From Semisulcospira habei (lineage: Eukaryota; Mollusca; Gastropoda; Semisulcospiridae): a DNA stretch of 64,000 nt. Below, one piece after another: positions 20,914 through 31,923 of this stretch; the stretch's first letter is position 1, and every line of letters begins with the position of its first letter. Where the stretch lies: assembly GCA_036245525.1 (NCBI GenBank), contig BTPG01000002.1:123364951-123428950 (forward strand), in the 5' to 3' direction. The translations under genes were made by a program, and so were the position numbers. The notes beneath the pieces are model-generated. The model saw nothing but the letters and a program-made list of their open reading frames with translations. It searched no databases and was not told where the DNA came from.

Positions 20914-22350
20914 ATGGATAAAACAAAAAAACCAAAACTAGCACAGAAACGGCACATAGCAACCGACATTGAACATGACAGTGATTCATACTGTGAGGAA
21001 GTGACGCCTCAGGCGTCGGCCGTATGGCCTCGCTTCCTCATTGTCCATAGCAAGTTGAAGGAGAAACCAGTTACCAAGCTGCATACTTTTCTGGTGGGGG
21101 AGACCCTCAGGAGCCGTGTTGGCAGGCCTGAAGCCCAGCGCCTCTGGTCTGGTGACTTGCTGGTAGAGTGCCGTACTCGGGCACACTCCAGCGGGCTACT
21201 GGGGCTCTCTTCCATCGGAGACACTCCTGTGGAAGTCACACCCCACAAAACTATGAATTCATCAAGAGGCGCAATCAAAGATCAAGCTTTGGCAGAACTG
21301 TCAGAAGATGAACTTGTAAGGAACCTTAAGTCTCAGGGGGTGACTTACGTCAGGCGCTTCGCTTCCAAGCAAGGTGGTGGGGAGATCCGTCTCCCTACCA
21401 TCATCCTGACGTTTGGCACCCCCACCCCTCCTACTACCATCTGGGGAGGTTACTACTCCCTGAGAGTGAAAAAGTACGTCCCTATTCCCCTCTGGTGCTT
21501 TAAGTGCCAAAAATATGGCCATGGGCAGAAGACATGCCGTCAGGCAGAGGCTTCATGCGCCCGTTGCACTAGGCCCGGACACTCTGCTGAGTCCTGCACT
21601 ACCTCCCCCTTGTGTGTGAATTGCCAGGGGGCGCATATGGCTTCGGATAAGAAATGCCCTTGTTGGATATCCGAGTGCAAGATTCAGCAGGTGCGTGTGG
21701 AGAAGGGGTTGTCCTTTCTGGATGCCAAAAAACTGGTTGAAGGCCCTGGTGCAGCTGCGGCTGCCCCAACCTCTAACACCTCTGTGTATACTTTTAGTGC
21801 AGCGGTGGCAGGCAAGCGCCCCACCAAAGACTTTTCATGTCAGACCCCAACTTCTTGGTTGGGGGTGGAGCCTCGGCTCATCTCGCCCCTGGAGAGTAAC
21901 CCTCCTCCGGTGATGACAAGGAGCCAGGGAACGCAGAAGGCGGACACTACCGGTCCGGTTGTGCCGCCTTCTGTTGCCCCTAAGCCTCAGCCCCCACCCA
22001 AACCTGTTAGTCAGTCAACTCCAAAGGCTTCTGGCTCTGGTCAGCCTTCTAAGGCTGCTAACTCTAGTGGCAGGAACGCTGCCCAGGACCAGAAGTCTAA
22101 GAAATCTATGGGACCGCTGTGCGCACGGGCCCAGAAGGGGAACACAGATGTCCCCTTTCAAAACAAATATGCTGCACTGGAGGAGCGGATGGAGGGAGTG
22201 GAAGTTGTTGCTGATGCTGCGGCAGCTCCACCCCCTTCCTCTCCGAAGAACCAGAGGAGGCTCGGGAGCCGGCCCCCCTCTGTTTCTTCAACTCCTTTCA
22301 AGGTAAAGGAAAAAGGGGATAAAAACTCTTTACCCCCAGATAAGACTTAA
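20914..22350 (+). CDS. LINE ORF1, Gag-like nucleic-acid-binding protein (478 aa)
   Basis: The ORF is complete and ends 2 bp before the ORF2 start. At residues about 195-250 there are three zinc knuckles: CFKCQKYGHGQKTC, CARCTRPGHSAESC and a third starting CVNCQGAH. A conserved post-knuckle helix (QVRVEKGLSFLDAKKLVE) follows, then a long Pro/Ser-rich, disordered tail. This layout is typical of ORF1 proteins of I and Jockey type LINEs, which bind element RNA in the particle. No stop or frameshift was seen, although ORF2 of the same copy is broken. Confidence 0.85.
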   Translation: MDKTKKPKLAQKRHIATDIEHDSDSYCEEVTPQASAVWPRFLIVHSKLKEKPVTKLHTFLVGETLRSRVGRPEAQRLWSGDLLVECRTRAHSSGLLGLSSIGDTPVEVTPHKTMNSSRGAIKDQALAELSEDELVRNLKSQGVTYVRRFASKQGGGEIRLPTIILTFGTPTPPTTIWGGYYSLRVKKYVPIPLWCFKCQKYGHGQKTCRQAEASCARCTRPGHSAESCTTSPLCVNCQGAHMASDKKCPCWISECKIQQVRVEKGLSFLDAKKLVEGPGAAAAAPTSNTSVYTFSAAVAGKRPTKDFSCQTPTSWLGVEPRLISPLESNPPPVMTRSQGTQKADTTGPVVPPSVAPKPQPPPKPVSQSTPKASGSGQPSKAANSSGRNAAQDQKSKKSMGPLCARAQKGNTDVPFQNKYAALEERMEGVEVVADAAAAPPPSSPKNQRRLGSRPPSVSSTPFKVKEKGDKNSLPPDKT

Positions 22351-22423
22351 TCATGGACTCTTTGCTTCAGTGGAATTGTCGTGGTTTTCAAGCTAACTTT
22401 GAGGAATTGCGTCTTTTAGTCAA

Positions 22424-23210
22424 TCCCCACCCGGGTCTGCCCTGGGGGACTTGGGTGGGGTTAGGTATTTTTTAGTTCCCAGGGTCACCCTGGTCAGCCC
22501 CACAGGGTGGGTTTTTCTCTCCATTCTGGGGCATGTGTTTCTGTCTACCCTTTGTCCATTCACCTGTGCCCTACCCGGGTCTGCCCTGGGGGACTTGGGT
22601 GGGGTTAGGTATTTTTTAGTTCCCAGGGTCACCCTGGTCAGCCCCACAGGGTGGGTTTTTCTCTCTATTCTGGGGCATGTGTTTCTGTCTACCCTTTGTC
22701 CATTCACCTGTATTTGCCTTTTTAAAACTCTCCCTACTGTCTGCACTGCCTGTAGCTCTTGATATTGGATATGTGTGTTGCTAAATGGTCTTAGCTTTAT
22801 TTATGCCCCATGTTGTAGGTTTATTTAATGTATTTGACTGGCTGGCGACATACATTCAATTTTCTGTTTAGTTTTTTTTTTCACAAGCAGTGCAGGCACG
22901 TCCTGAGAAAGCCTTGTTGCTGTCGGGACGTTAAGCAATGTACAATCAATCAAACCATTCACCTGTATTTGCCTTTTTAAAACTCTCCCTACTGTCTGCA
23001 CTGCCTGTAGCTCTTGATATTGGATGTGTGTTGCTAAATGGTCTTAGCTTTATTTAGGCCCCATGTGTTAGGTTTATTTAACGTATTTGACCGGCTGGCG
23101 ACATACATTCAATGTTCTGTTGTTTTTTTTTTTTTTCTCACAAGCAGTGCAGGCACGTCCTGAAAAAGCCTTGTTGCTGTCGGGACGTTAAGCAATGTAC
23201 AATCAATCAA
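22424..23210 (+). mobile_element. SINE-like repeat copy A, split by copy B
   Basis: The 12-bp duplication TCTTTTAGTCAA at 22,412-22,423 and 23,211-23,222 flanks it. It begins CCCACCCGGGTCTGCC and ends GTACAATCAATCAA. The 5' part runs to 22,567 and the 3' part resumes at 22,955, with copy B between them. No pol III A/B boxes were recognised. Confidence 0.88.
22568..22954 (+). mobile_element. SINE-like repeat copy B, nested inside copy A
   Basis: The duplication CCATTCACCTGT at 22,556-22,567 and 22,955-22,966 shows that copy B inserted into copy A. The body is about 387 bp from CCCTACCCGGGTCTGCC to the ATCAATCAAA tail. Confidence 0.88.
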
Positions 23211-23622
23211 TCTTTTAGTCAAGTTCTATAACCCCTCAGTAATATCTCTTAAGGAGACTTACCTGAAGACTTCTGACCCTGTGTCCTTTAATGGTTTTAA
23301 TGTTATACATAAAGGCTCTGATTCGGAGAGGCGCTCGGGTGGAGCGGCTCTTCTCATTAGTAGCCAAATTTTATGTAGCCCCGTTAGCATCGACACCTGT
23401 CTTCAGGCTGTCGCAGCTCGGGTTACTTTAAAGAAGACCATAACCATATGCAGTGTTTACCTGCCACCATCACTGCGCGTCTGTAGCAATGATAATTTTA
23501 ACTTGGTAGATCAACTGCCCCCTCCCTTTATTCTCATGGGGGATTTTAACGGTCACGCTCACCTTTGGGGTAGTGACCACTATGATGGCAGAGGTCAGAT
23601 GTTAGAAGATGTTTTTTCTCAA

Positions 23623-24012
23623 TCCCCACCCGGGTCTGCCCTGGGGGACTTGGGTGGGGTTAGGTATTTTTTAGTTCCCAGGGTCACCCTGGTCAGCCCC
23701 ACAGGGTGGGTTTTTCTCTCTATTCTGGGGCATGTGTTTCTGTCTACCCGAGGTCCATTCACCTGTATTTGCCTTTTTAAAACTCTCCCTACTGTCTGCA
23801 CTGCCTGTAGCTCTTGATATTGGATGTGTGTTGCTAAATGGTCTTAGCTTTATTTAGGCCCCATGTGTTAGGTTTATTTAATGTATTTGACCGGCTGGCG
23901 ACATATATTCAATGTTCTGTTTGTTTATTTTTTTTTCACAAGCAGTGCAGGCACGTCCTGAGAAAGCCTTGTTGCTATCGGGACGTTAAGCAATGTACAA
24001 TCAATCAATCAA
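23623..24012 (+). mobile_element. SINE-like repeat copy C
   Basis: It inserted into the endonuclease region of LINE ORF2. The target duplication TTTTTTCTCAA is at 23,612-23,622 and 24,013-24,023. It has the same 5' and 3' ends as the other copies. Confidence 0.88.
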
Positions 24013-27000
24013 TTTTTTCTCAACTTAACCTATGTGTCTTTAACGATGGCTCACCTACATACTCTAACTCAGGTTCTGGATCTAGTTCTGTTCTAGACCT
24101 CACTGTGTGTGATCCTTCTCTCATGCTGGACTTTGACTGGAAGGTTCACGACGACCTGTGTGGTAGTGACCACTTCCCAGTAGTCCTGTCATCGGTCAGC
24201 TGTGAGGAGGATTCGCCGGTGGGGTGCTGGAATCTCAAGAAAGCTAACTGGCCTCTGTTCGCCTCCCTCTGTCAGTCTCGTCTTACAGAGGAGGTGGTCA
24301 TGTCAGCTGAAGAACCTGTTTCTTGTTTTACTTCTATTTTGTTGGACGTAGCAGGTGAAACCATCTCTAGAACTTCCACATCACTCCCTCGGAAGCCAAG
24401 AGTACCATGGTTCAATGAAGAGTGCCGCAAGGCCCAAACAATGCTCAAATCTGCTCAGCGACGTGCTTTTCGTAATCCGTCGCAAGCAAATATTTTAACA
24501 TTTAAAAGACAGCGGGCGAAAGCCCGTTACATTTTTAAACGCGAACGCCGTGCTTCCTGGAGACGCTTCGTCTCATCTTTATCTTCTAGGACTCCATCCC
24601 AAAAAGTCTGGAAGGCTGTTCGAAGAATTAGGGGCAGGGGTGGCTCGGCTTCTGTCGGCCATCTTAGAGATGGTGCCAGTTTTGTCACGGATAAAAAGGC
24701 TGTGGCCAATTTGCTTCCCTCCACCATTGCCCATAATTCTTCAACAGAGCATTATTCACCTTTCTTCCAGAGAGAGAAGGAGAAGCGAGAATCTTGTACT
24801 TGTGATTTTGTATCGGATAACTCAGAAGACTATAATGCCCCTTTTACGTTTTCAGAATTGCAGCAAGCCATGCAGAAATGTACTGACTCTGCTGCTGGAT
24901 TAGATACCATCCACTATCAGCTCCTAACACATCTGCCTGAGGATTCACTCCTTGTACTTGTCAAGGCCTTTAACCATATCTGGATAACCGTTTTTTTTCC
25001 GCCATCTTGGCGCCAGGCTGTAGTTGTGCCAATTCCCAAGCTGGGTAAGGATCCTTCCGACCCGGGCAACTACCGGCCAATAGCTTTGACATCATGTTTA
25101 TGTAAAACTATGGGACGCTTGGTCAACGCCCGACTGGTGTGGCATCTTGAGTCACAGGGTCTCATCACAGACCTCCAGTGCGGTTTCCGGCGCTTCCGTA
25201 GTACAACTGACCTTCTAGTTCGCTTTGAGTCTTTTATCCGAGATGCTTTTGTCAACAAGCCATTTTCTTTGATCTTGAAAAGGCATATGACACTACCTGG
25301 AAGCATGGTATAATGTCTGATTTGTCGGACATGGGTTTTAAAGGGTATTTGCCCATTTTTATTCACAATTTTTTGTCCAACAGGTCGTTCCATGTCCGTG
25401 TGGGCTCCACCCTCTCCGACTCCTTTGAACAGGAGATGGGTGTCCCGCAGGGCAGTATTCTATCTCCTGTTTTATTTAGCATTAAAATAAATAACATTGT
25501 AAAGGCCGTCAAGGATGATTCTGAATGCTCTTTGTTTGTGGACGACTTTGCTTTGTGTGCTTGAGGTCGAGGACTTGCGTCCCTTGAGAGTTGCTTGCAG
25601 CTGTGCGTTGATCACATCCAGGGGTGGGTGTCTCTCAATGGATTCAGGTTCTCGCCCTCCAAGACAGTCTGTGTGCATTTTACTAACCAGACGAAATTTT
25701 TTCCAGAATCTAGCCTGAGCATTGCTGGAGTGCCAATTCAGGTGGCCGAAGAGGCAAAGTTTTTGGGGGTCATCTTTGACAAAAGATTGACCTTCTGCAA
25801 CCATGTTAACTACCTTAGAACCTCTTGTCGGAAGGCCCTCGACATTCTCCGCGTCGTTGGTCGTACTGACTGGGGTGCAGACCGCATTGTCTGTCTTCAA
25901 CTGTACCGGGCCCTTGTTCGGTCCAAACTGGATTACGGCTCTGTGGTATATGGCTCGGCTTCCAAGTCTGTTCTACAGCGTCTGAACACAATTCACCATC
26001 AAGGTCTGCGCATATGTCTGGGAGCCTTCAGGACATCTCCAGTTCCTAGTCTGTATGCAGAGGCAGGGGAGCCTTCTCTCAGGCTCCGCCGCATCCGCCT
26101 CATGCTCAGCTACGTTCTGAAGCTGAAGGCCCATCCAGACAATCCTGCCTATGATTGTGTTTTTAACCCGTTGTTTGCAGAGATTTACGATGCCCATCCG
26201 GGAGCTGTCCGTCCACTTTCCTTCCGTGTCCGACCTCATCTGCAGGCGGCCGGAGTGGACCTGGACAAAGTTTCAGAATCTCTGCAGCACGTCACTCCAC
26301 CCTGGCTACTACCAGTTCCTGACATCTTGCTGGACTTGACCGCCCACAAGAAGGATTGTACTCCACCAGCCATATACCAACAGAGCCTCAATGAACTCCT
26401 TTCAATTTTTCCTGGCTATTGTCATCTTTATACGGATGGGTCCAAGTTTGAGGATGGGAGGGTGGCTGCAGCTGCAGTGTCCTCTCGCCATCCTAAACAC
26501 CCATTTAAGCTCCGTCTCCCTGACCATTCCTCTGTATTTAGTGCAGAACTGCAGGCAATTCTGCTGGCATTCAAGCATGCCTATCAGTCTCGGGAAAGGA
26601 ACTTCCTGATTCTGTCTGACTCTCTTTCTGCCCTGCAGGCCCTTCAGGGCGTGGGAACAGACCATCCACGTCTGGTGCAGATTAGAGAGCTCTACGCAGA
26701 CTTGATGAAGGAATATTATGACATCATTTTTATTTGGGTCGAAGGCAGCAGAATCACATATTCTGCTGCCAACAGTGCCCGCAGTGACCCTGTCCCTGAC
26801 ACACAGACTGTCTATAGTGATTTTAAATCTGTGATTAGTGCGTACATAGCCCGCGAGTGGCAGTCCGAGTGGGACAAAGAGATAGCGAAAAAGCTTCATG
26901 AAGCTCTTCCTAAGTTGTCTGACAGTCTATCTTTCTGCTGCGGCAGCCGCCGTGAGGAGACTGTCCTTGCTCGGCTCCACATCGGGCACACGTATGTTAT

Positions 27001-27436
27001 GCACTCTTACTTACTTAAACAGGATGAGCGTCCATGGTGTTTTGCCTGTGATGAGCAGTTTTCTGTTCGACACTTTTTGCTGTATTGTGCTGACCTAATT
27101 GACACCAGATATAAACACTTCACAGCAGACTCCTTGAAGGTTTTGTTCCGGGATGTTCCCCCTGACAAAATCTTCAATTTCTTGCGAGCATGCAATATTT
27201 TTAACAAGATCTGAGCATTCATAGACTATGTGAATCTTTTTTATTTGCCCTTTGAGAGTCTGTAGACGTTTGTTTTAAAGACGTGCGACATTTTAGCCTG
27301 AGATTTTTAATCTATATTTACATCTTGTCTTAAGTCCTTGCTTTTAGTCTGGCTGACCAGATTTTTACCCATCCCACCGTGAGATGGCCTTAGTTGCCTG
27401 CTCGGCGTTAAACCCAAATAACTAACTAACTAACTA

Positions 27437-27684
27437 ACATTATTTACAGGCGTAGGTACAGTAACATCACGAAGTTGGCCAAGTTTAGGAAACTGTCTCT
27501 CAGCACCATCTTTTACATCTTCAATTGCCTTTCGTTTGTACAATCCAACGGAAACAAGTTCAAGGCCATACACCTCTCCTATCTCACCTTTTTTATCAAA
27601 ATCTTGCACGTCAGCCAAATCTTTTAACTCTATTGACGGACATGCAACTGGAATAATTCTCGGCTTTGGACCAAGACCACTCAT
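27437..27684 (-). pseudogene. Unknown structural-type protein, N-terminal part (copy 2)
   Basis: It starts at 27,684 (TTATAAAAATGAGTGG on the minus strand, the same context as copy 1). It codes for about 80 residues with the block IELKDLADVQDFDKKGEIGE before the LINE insertion point. The C-terminal part is at 20,269-19,621. It lies 22 bp from the end of the penton-like gene. Confidence 0.72.
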
Positions 27685-27706
27685 TTTTATAAAACAAAAA
27701 TAAAAT

Positions 27707-28077
27707 TTATTTCACTTCCAACACAACAATAAAATCATGCATCTGAACTGGTTTACCATCCTGATTAGTTACAGATAAACACAGTGATTCAAAGAAACTG
27801 GAACCTAATTTTTTAAACTGCAAATTAGGAAATCTAGCAACCACACTTTCACAATATGGGGCAGTTCCAGTCGGCAAGCATCTTAACAAAGTTGAAGGCT
27901 TTCCATTGTGAACATTTTCAGTCGTGTTCAGTTCTTTTAAATAAACATTTAGCAATGTGTGTACTGACAAATGAACAGGGTATCTTCCAGTTATTTTATC
28001 TCCAACTGTCGTAGGTAACCAACCCTCAATATTAGCAGTTCCAAAACCCAATGCCCAATTCTCATCCTTAGAAGTTA
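27707..28077 (-). pseudogene. Penton-like protein, C-terminal part (copy 2)
   Basis: This is the 3' half of the gene that starts at 31,895, separated by an RTE insertion. It retains LKELNTTENVHNGKPSTLLR and the terminal VVLEVK seen in copy 1. The coding frame is open from the RTE junction to the stop at 27,707. The exact junction base is uncertain. Confidence 0.7.
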
Positions 28078-31000
28078 TCTCTCTCTTGGCTTGACTTCGC
28101 GAACGAAGATTCTATAGGGCTTGCCCACATCGTCTGCAGGCATTTTCGTGGCTGCGGAGGCCAATCCGGGACAGGCAGGTTCGACCGCAGTGGCTGCAGG
28201 GGAAGGTCTGGTCAGGGTTCTGAGTTACGACAACTCTGTTTTTTCTTCTAAGCCGCTTGTCCTTAAGGTTAGCTCTGCGAGAGTCCTCAAAGGAGACGGC
28301 TGCCTTGTGAATGGTGGAGCGCCAGGTGTCACGGTCCGCAGCAAGCGAAGACCACTGGCGGTGGTCGATTTGGCAGGCACTAAGCGACTTCTTGAGACCG
28401 TCTTTGTATCTCTTCTTTGGTGCCCCTCTGTCTCGGTGTCCAGTGGCGAGCTCGCCGAACAGAGTGATCTTGGGTAGGCGATGATCCTCCATCCTGGAGA
28501 CGTGCCCCGCCCAGCGAAGCTGTGTCCGCAGCAGCAAAGCCTCGATGCTCACAGTTTCCGCCTGTTCAAGGACCTCGACGTTGGTGACATAGTCACTCCA
28601 GTGAATGCTGAGGATGGTACGCAGGCAGCGCTGGTGAAAGCGTTCGAGGAGTCGTAGTTGGCTGCGGTAGAGGGCCCAGGACTCGGAACCGTACAGCAGG
28701 GTGGTGAGGACGACAGCTCTGTACACGCTGATCTTGGTGCCTTTTTTCAGCTGTTGATTGTGCCACACCCGCTTGAATAGTCGCCCGAAAGCACTGTTCG
28801 CTTTTGCCAGCCTGTTGTCCAGCTCCTTGTCCAGCTTGGCGTCTGACGTGATGATGCAGCCAAGGTAGGTAAACTGGTGTACAGACTTCAGTTCGGACTC
28901 GCCGATGGTGATGTGGGGAGGGCGATGCTCTTCCTTGGGTGCCGGCTGATGAAGGACCTCTGTCTTTTTCAGACTGACTTCAAGTCCAAAGAGCTGGGCA
29001 GCATCTGCGAAGCAGGACGTAATGCGCTGCAAGGCTCTCTCTGTGTGTGCAACGAGGGCAGCGTCATCAGCGAAGAGCAGCTCACGAATCAGTTGGTCTA
29101 GGGTTTTCGTGTGGGCCTGCAGTCGTCTGAGGTTGAACAGGCTGCCATCGAGACGATACCTGATGTACACTGCGTCGTCATCGTCGAGGTCCACTGTGGC
29201 CTGCTTCAACATCATGCTGAAGAAGATGGTGAAGAGGGTCGGTGCCAGCACGCAGCCTTGCTTTACGCCGTTGCGAATGGGGAATGGTTCTGAGAGGTCA
29301 CTGTTTAGTCTGACCTGGCCTTGCTGGTCCTCGTGGAGCTGGACGATCATGTTGAGGAACTTTGGGGGACAGCCTAGTCGCTCCAGGATCTGCCACATAC
29401 CTTGTCTGCTCACAGTGTCAAACGCTTTTGTTAGGTCGACAAACGTTACGTACAGCCCTTTGTTCTGCTCGCGGCACTTCTCCTGAAGCTGTCTCAGCAC
29501 AAAGACCATGTCGGTGGTACTCCTGTTGGCTCTGAAGCCACACTGACCCTCTGGGAGGTGGTCTTCAGCGATGGCAGGTACCAGCCGATTCAGGAGCAAC
29601 CTTGCGAGAATTTTCCCGGCAATGGACAGCAGGGTAATTCCACGATAATTAGAGCAGGCAGACTTCTCTCCTTTGTTTTTGTACAGGGTGATGATGACTG
29701 CATCACGGAGATCCTTTGGTAGTGTTCCTTTTTCCCAGCAGCAGAGAAAGAGGTCGTGGAGCTTGTTGTGAAGTGCTGGGCCTCCATGTTTCCAGATCTC
29801 TGGCGGGATTCCGTCAATGCCTGCTGCTTTGCCACTCTTGAGCTGGTGGATGGCTGTGAGGGTCTCTTCGGCGGTGGGCGGTTCGTCCAATTCAACCTTT
29901 AGTGGAAGGTGTGGGATTTGGAGGATGACTGTTTCTTGAACAGTGCGTTCAGCGCCGAAGAGGTCCTGAAAGTATTCCGACCAGCGGTTCAAGATGGAGG
30001 TATTATCTGTGAGGAGTGCCTGTCCATCAGCGCTTCGCAGGGGACTTTGTACCAGGTGCCTAGGGCCATACACTGCTTTCAGTGCTTCGTAAAAGCCCCT
30101 GTAGTCACCGTTGTCAGCGCAGAGCTGGGTCCTCTGTGCGAGTCTAGACCACCACTCGTTCTGGAGCTCTCTAAGCTTGAGCTGGAGACTGCTGCAGATG
30201 AGGCGGAAGGCAGACTTCTTCACAGGGCAGGAAGGCTGGGCTAGGTGGGCCTGGTGGGCGGCTCTTTTTTTTGCTAGAAGTTCCTGGATCTCTACGTCGT
30301 TTTCGTCAAACCAGTCTTTGTTCCTCTTTCTAGCAAAGCCCAAGACTTCCACAGAGGATTTTACAATAGCAGTTTTCAGTTGTTCCCAGAGTGTTTCAGG
30401 AGAGGAGTCTGCTGGATCAACTGTGTCTTTGAGCATGCGCTGTAAATCGGCCTGAAGGGCAGCTTTCTTGTCGTCACGCTGAAGGCTGGCAACATCAAGC
30501 TTTTTCTTGGGAGGGCCGCCTTTCTTGGGTTTCAGCTTGAGGCGGAGCCTGAGTTTGCAGCGAACAAGGCGGTGGTCAGTGTGGCACTCTGCGCTGGGCA
30601 TCACTCTGGTGAGGAGGACGTCACTGCGGTCCCTCTGACGCACTAGGACATAGTCGATAAGGTGCCAGTGCTTGGAGCGAGGATGCATCCAGGTGGTCTT
30701 TCGACTGTCCTTTTGCTGGAAAGTGGTGTTGGTGATGACAAGTTGCTGCTCTGCACAGAGCTCCAACAGTAGGCGACCATTGTCATTGCAGTTCCCAACG
30801 CCATGCTTGCCGAGGACTCCTTTCCAGGCTTCAGAGTCTTGGCCCACTCTGGCGTTGAAGTCGCCAAGGATGATGACTTTGTCGTCTGCAGGGGTGCTCT
30901 GCAGGAGGCTGCGCAGGTCAGAGTAGAACTTGTCTTTTTCTGCAGGCTCTGCCAGGAGGGTTGGGGAGTACACACTGAGAAGGGTGACATGTTGCTGGTG

Positions 31001-31490
31001 TCTCAGTGGGAGGCGCATGGACATGATGCGGTCGGAGTGACCCGTTGGTAGGTTTTCCAACTTAGTCGCAATGGGGGTCTTCACCATGAAGCCCACGCCT
31101 GAGAGCCGTCTTTCTGATGCAGGCCTGCCTGACCAGTAGAGGGTGTAGCCAGCGCCAAGTTCTTGGAGGCTGCCTTCCTCCGGGAGGCGTACTTCGCTGA
31201 GCGCGGCGATGTCGATGTTTAACCTCCGCAATTCATGGGCAATGAGGGCGGAGCGACGTTCAGGGCGTCCGCTGTCTGCTGTGTCGAGCATGGTTCGAAT
31301 GTTCCAGCATGCTACGTTGAGTCCGGTCGTGGTCGTCATGAAAGTGGATCCATTGTTTTTTCTTGTTTTCTGACCGCATGAGAAGATGCCCGTTGACCGC
31401 GGCTAGCCAACTGGGGTTACGAGGGGATGAGCTTTGGTTAGGCCACCTTTTCTAGGCCCCTCTCCGTGTGGAGCAAGCAGTGCTGTCCCT
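28078..31490 (-). mobile_element. RTE-type non-LTR retrotransposon, family B, near full length
   Basis: It is inserted in antisense within the penton-like gene of copy 2. It comprises a 5' region of about 150 bp (31,340-31,490), one long intact ORF and a very short 3' end (GCCAAGAGAG). Boundaries are set from where viral homology stops; the target-site duplication was not resolved. The related 3' fragment at 32,680-33,305 differs from it at few positions. Confidence 0.85.
28112..31339 (-). CDS. RTE family B endonuclease/reverse transcriptase, intact (1075 aa)
   Basis: One uninterrupted ORF starts at 31,339. The APE endonuclease motifs are ACWNIRTML, LSEVRLPEEG, IILGDFNARVG, HLIDYVLV and HTDHRLV (residues about 10-270). 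The RT domain has SNYRGITLLSIAGKI, GFRANRSTTD, motif A VTFVDLTKAFDTV, motif B GVKQGCVLAPTLF and motif C LLFADDAAL. Near the C-terminus is a zinc-finger-like motif (CSHCGRTCLS, then H and C). All catalytic motifs are present with no stop. This makes it the only full, potentially competent retrotransposon protein in the window, and probably a young insertion. Confidence 0.9.
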   Translation of the reverse strand: MTTTTGLNVACWNIRTMLDTADSGRPERRSALIAHELRRLNIDIAALSEVRLPEEGSLQELGAGYTLYWSGRPASERRLSGVGFMVKTPIATKLENLPTGHSDRIMSMRLPLRHQQHVTLLSVYSPTLLAEPAEKDKFYSDLRSLLQSTPADDKVIILGDFNARVGQDSEAWKGVLGKHGVGNCNDNGRLLLELCAEQQLVITNTTFQQKDSRKTTWMHPRSKHWHLIDYVLVRQRDRSDVLLTRVMPSAECHTDHRLVRCKLRLRLKLKPKKGGPPKKKLDVASLQRDDKKAALQADLQRMLKDTVDPADSSPETLWEQLKTAIVKSSVEVLGFARKRNKDWFDENDVEIQELLAKKRAAHQAHLAQPSCPVKKSAFRLICSSLQLKLRELQNEWWSRLAQRTQLCADNGDYRGFYEALKAVYGPRHLVQSPLRSADGQALLTDNTSILNRWSEYFQDLFGAERTVQETVILQIPHLPLKVELDEPPTAEETLTAIHQLKSGKAAGIDGIPPEIWKHGGPALHNKLHDLFLCCWEKGTLPKDLRDAVIITLYKNKGEKSACSNYRGITLLSIAGKILARLLLNRLVPAIAEDHLPEGQCGFRANRSTTDMVFVLRQLQEKCREQNKGLYVTFVDLTKAFDTVSRQGMWQILERLGCPPKFLNMIVQLHEDQQGQVRLNSDLSEPFPIRNGVKQGCVLAPTLFTIFFSMMLKQATVDLDDDDAVYIRYRLDGSLFNLRRLQAHTKTLDQLIRELLFADDAALVAHTERALQRITSCFADAAQLFGLEVSLKKTEVLHQPAPKEEHRPPHITIGESELKSVHQFTYLGCIITSDAKLDKELDNRLAKANSAFGRLFKRVWHNQQLKKGTKISVYRAVVLTTLLYGSESWALYRSQLRLLERFHQRCLRTILSIHWSDYVTNVEVLEQAETVSIEALLLRTQLRWAGHVSRMEDHRLPKITLFGELATGHRDRGAPKKRYKDGLKKSLSACQIDHRQWSSLAADRDTWRSTIHKAAVSFEDSRRANLKDKRLRRKNRVVVTQNPDQTFPCSHCGRTCLSRIGLRSHENACRRCGQAL

Positions 31491-31895
31491 AGAGAAGGCT
31501 GCTTGGTCGTTATAAGTTATATATCTGCCTATTAAACCAAGCAAATATGCAAGTTCACGTGAAATTATAGGCTGACTACCTACAGGAAATTCTAATGTAA
31601 CACGTAAGTTGGCCGGATTTAAAGTTGCTTTAATTTTTAATTTAGTTTGAAACCATTCAGCTAAAGTACAAAAGTCATAATACCTAGATGGTATAAAGTG
31701 GGTTTTAGTGCCCAAGCCACTATTACCGGGGGTGCTATAACTTATATGAAAACTTGTATCATCTGTTACATTAAACCACTTTACAGTGTAGAACATTTCA
31801 TGGATAGCTACAGCCTTGCTACCATTACGATTATCAATCCCATTGGTTAACCACACTGGTTTGCTTGTGTCAATATTTGATAAGGTTATAAACAT
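31491..31895 (-). pseudogene. Penton-like protein, N-terminal part (copy 2)
   Basis: It starts at 31,895 with residues matching copy 1 (DTSKPVWLTNGIDNR, then FYTVKWFNV). The frame is open to about DQAAF, where RTE family B begins; the following codons to 31,452 are retrotransposon sequence. The C-terminal half resumes at 28,077. Confidence 0.72.
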
Positions 31896-31923
31896 TTTTT
31901 ATTATCACATAAAAAAAGTTATA
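31896..31923. promoter_or_regulatory. Divergent promoter region, copy 2
   Basis: Twenty-eight bases lie between divergent starts at 31,895 and 31,924, and they are A/T only except for two or three bases. The layout matches 13,812-13,837 of copy 1. Confidence 0.45.

Larger units (their letters stand above)
22353..27214 (+). pseudogene. LINE ORF2 (APE, RT, RNase H), heavily disrupted
   Basis: It starts at 22,353 (MDSLLQWNCRGFQANFEELR) with an APE endonuclease; LMGDFNGHAHLWGSD lies near 23,540. SINE insertions at 22,424 and 23,623 break the endonuclease. In the RT, a 13-bp deletion against copy 1 near 25,260 shifts the frame just before motif A. A CGA-to-TGA change sits at 25,562. In RNase H, 18 bp are lost in frame (the PGHVGI segment near 26,740), removing part of the last catalytic block. 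The rest, to the TGA at 27,212-27,214, parallels copy 1. It is certainly inactive. Confidence 0.88.
20270..27436 (+). mobile_element. I-like non-LTR retrotransposon, copy 2, full length
   Basis: The 13-bp duplication ACATTATTTACAG at 20,257-20,269 and 27,437-27,449 brackets the element, so both ends are defined. The parts are a 5' UTR (20,270-20,913), ORF1 (20,914-22,350), ORF2 (22,353-27,214) and a 3' UTR ending CGTTAAACCCAAATAACTAA with a (CTAA)n tail. It sits in the viral gene 27,684-19,621. Three SINE copies are inserted in its ORF2. It is very similar to copy 1 at 1-3,085. Confidence 0.93.

Noticed and set aside
22420..22762. ORFs with repeated VRYFLVPRVTLVSPTGWVF
   Set aside because: They are translations of the SINE-like repeat; the same peptide appears at every SINE copy.
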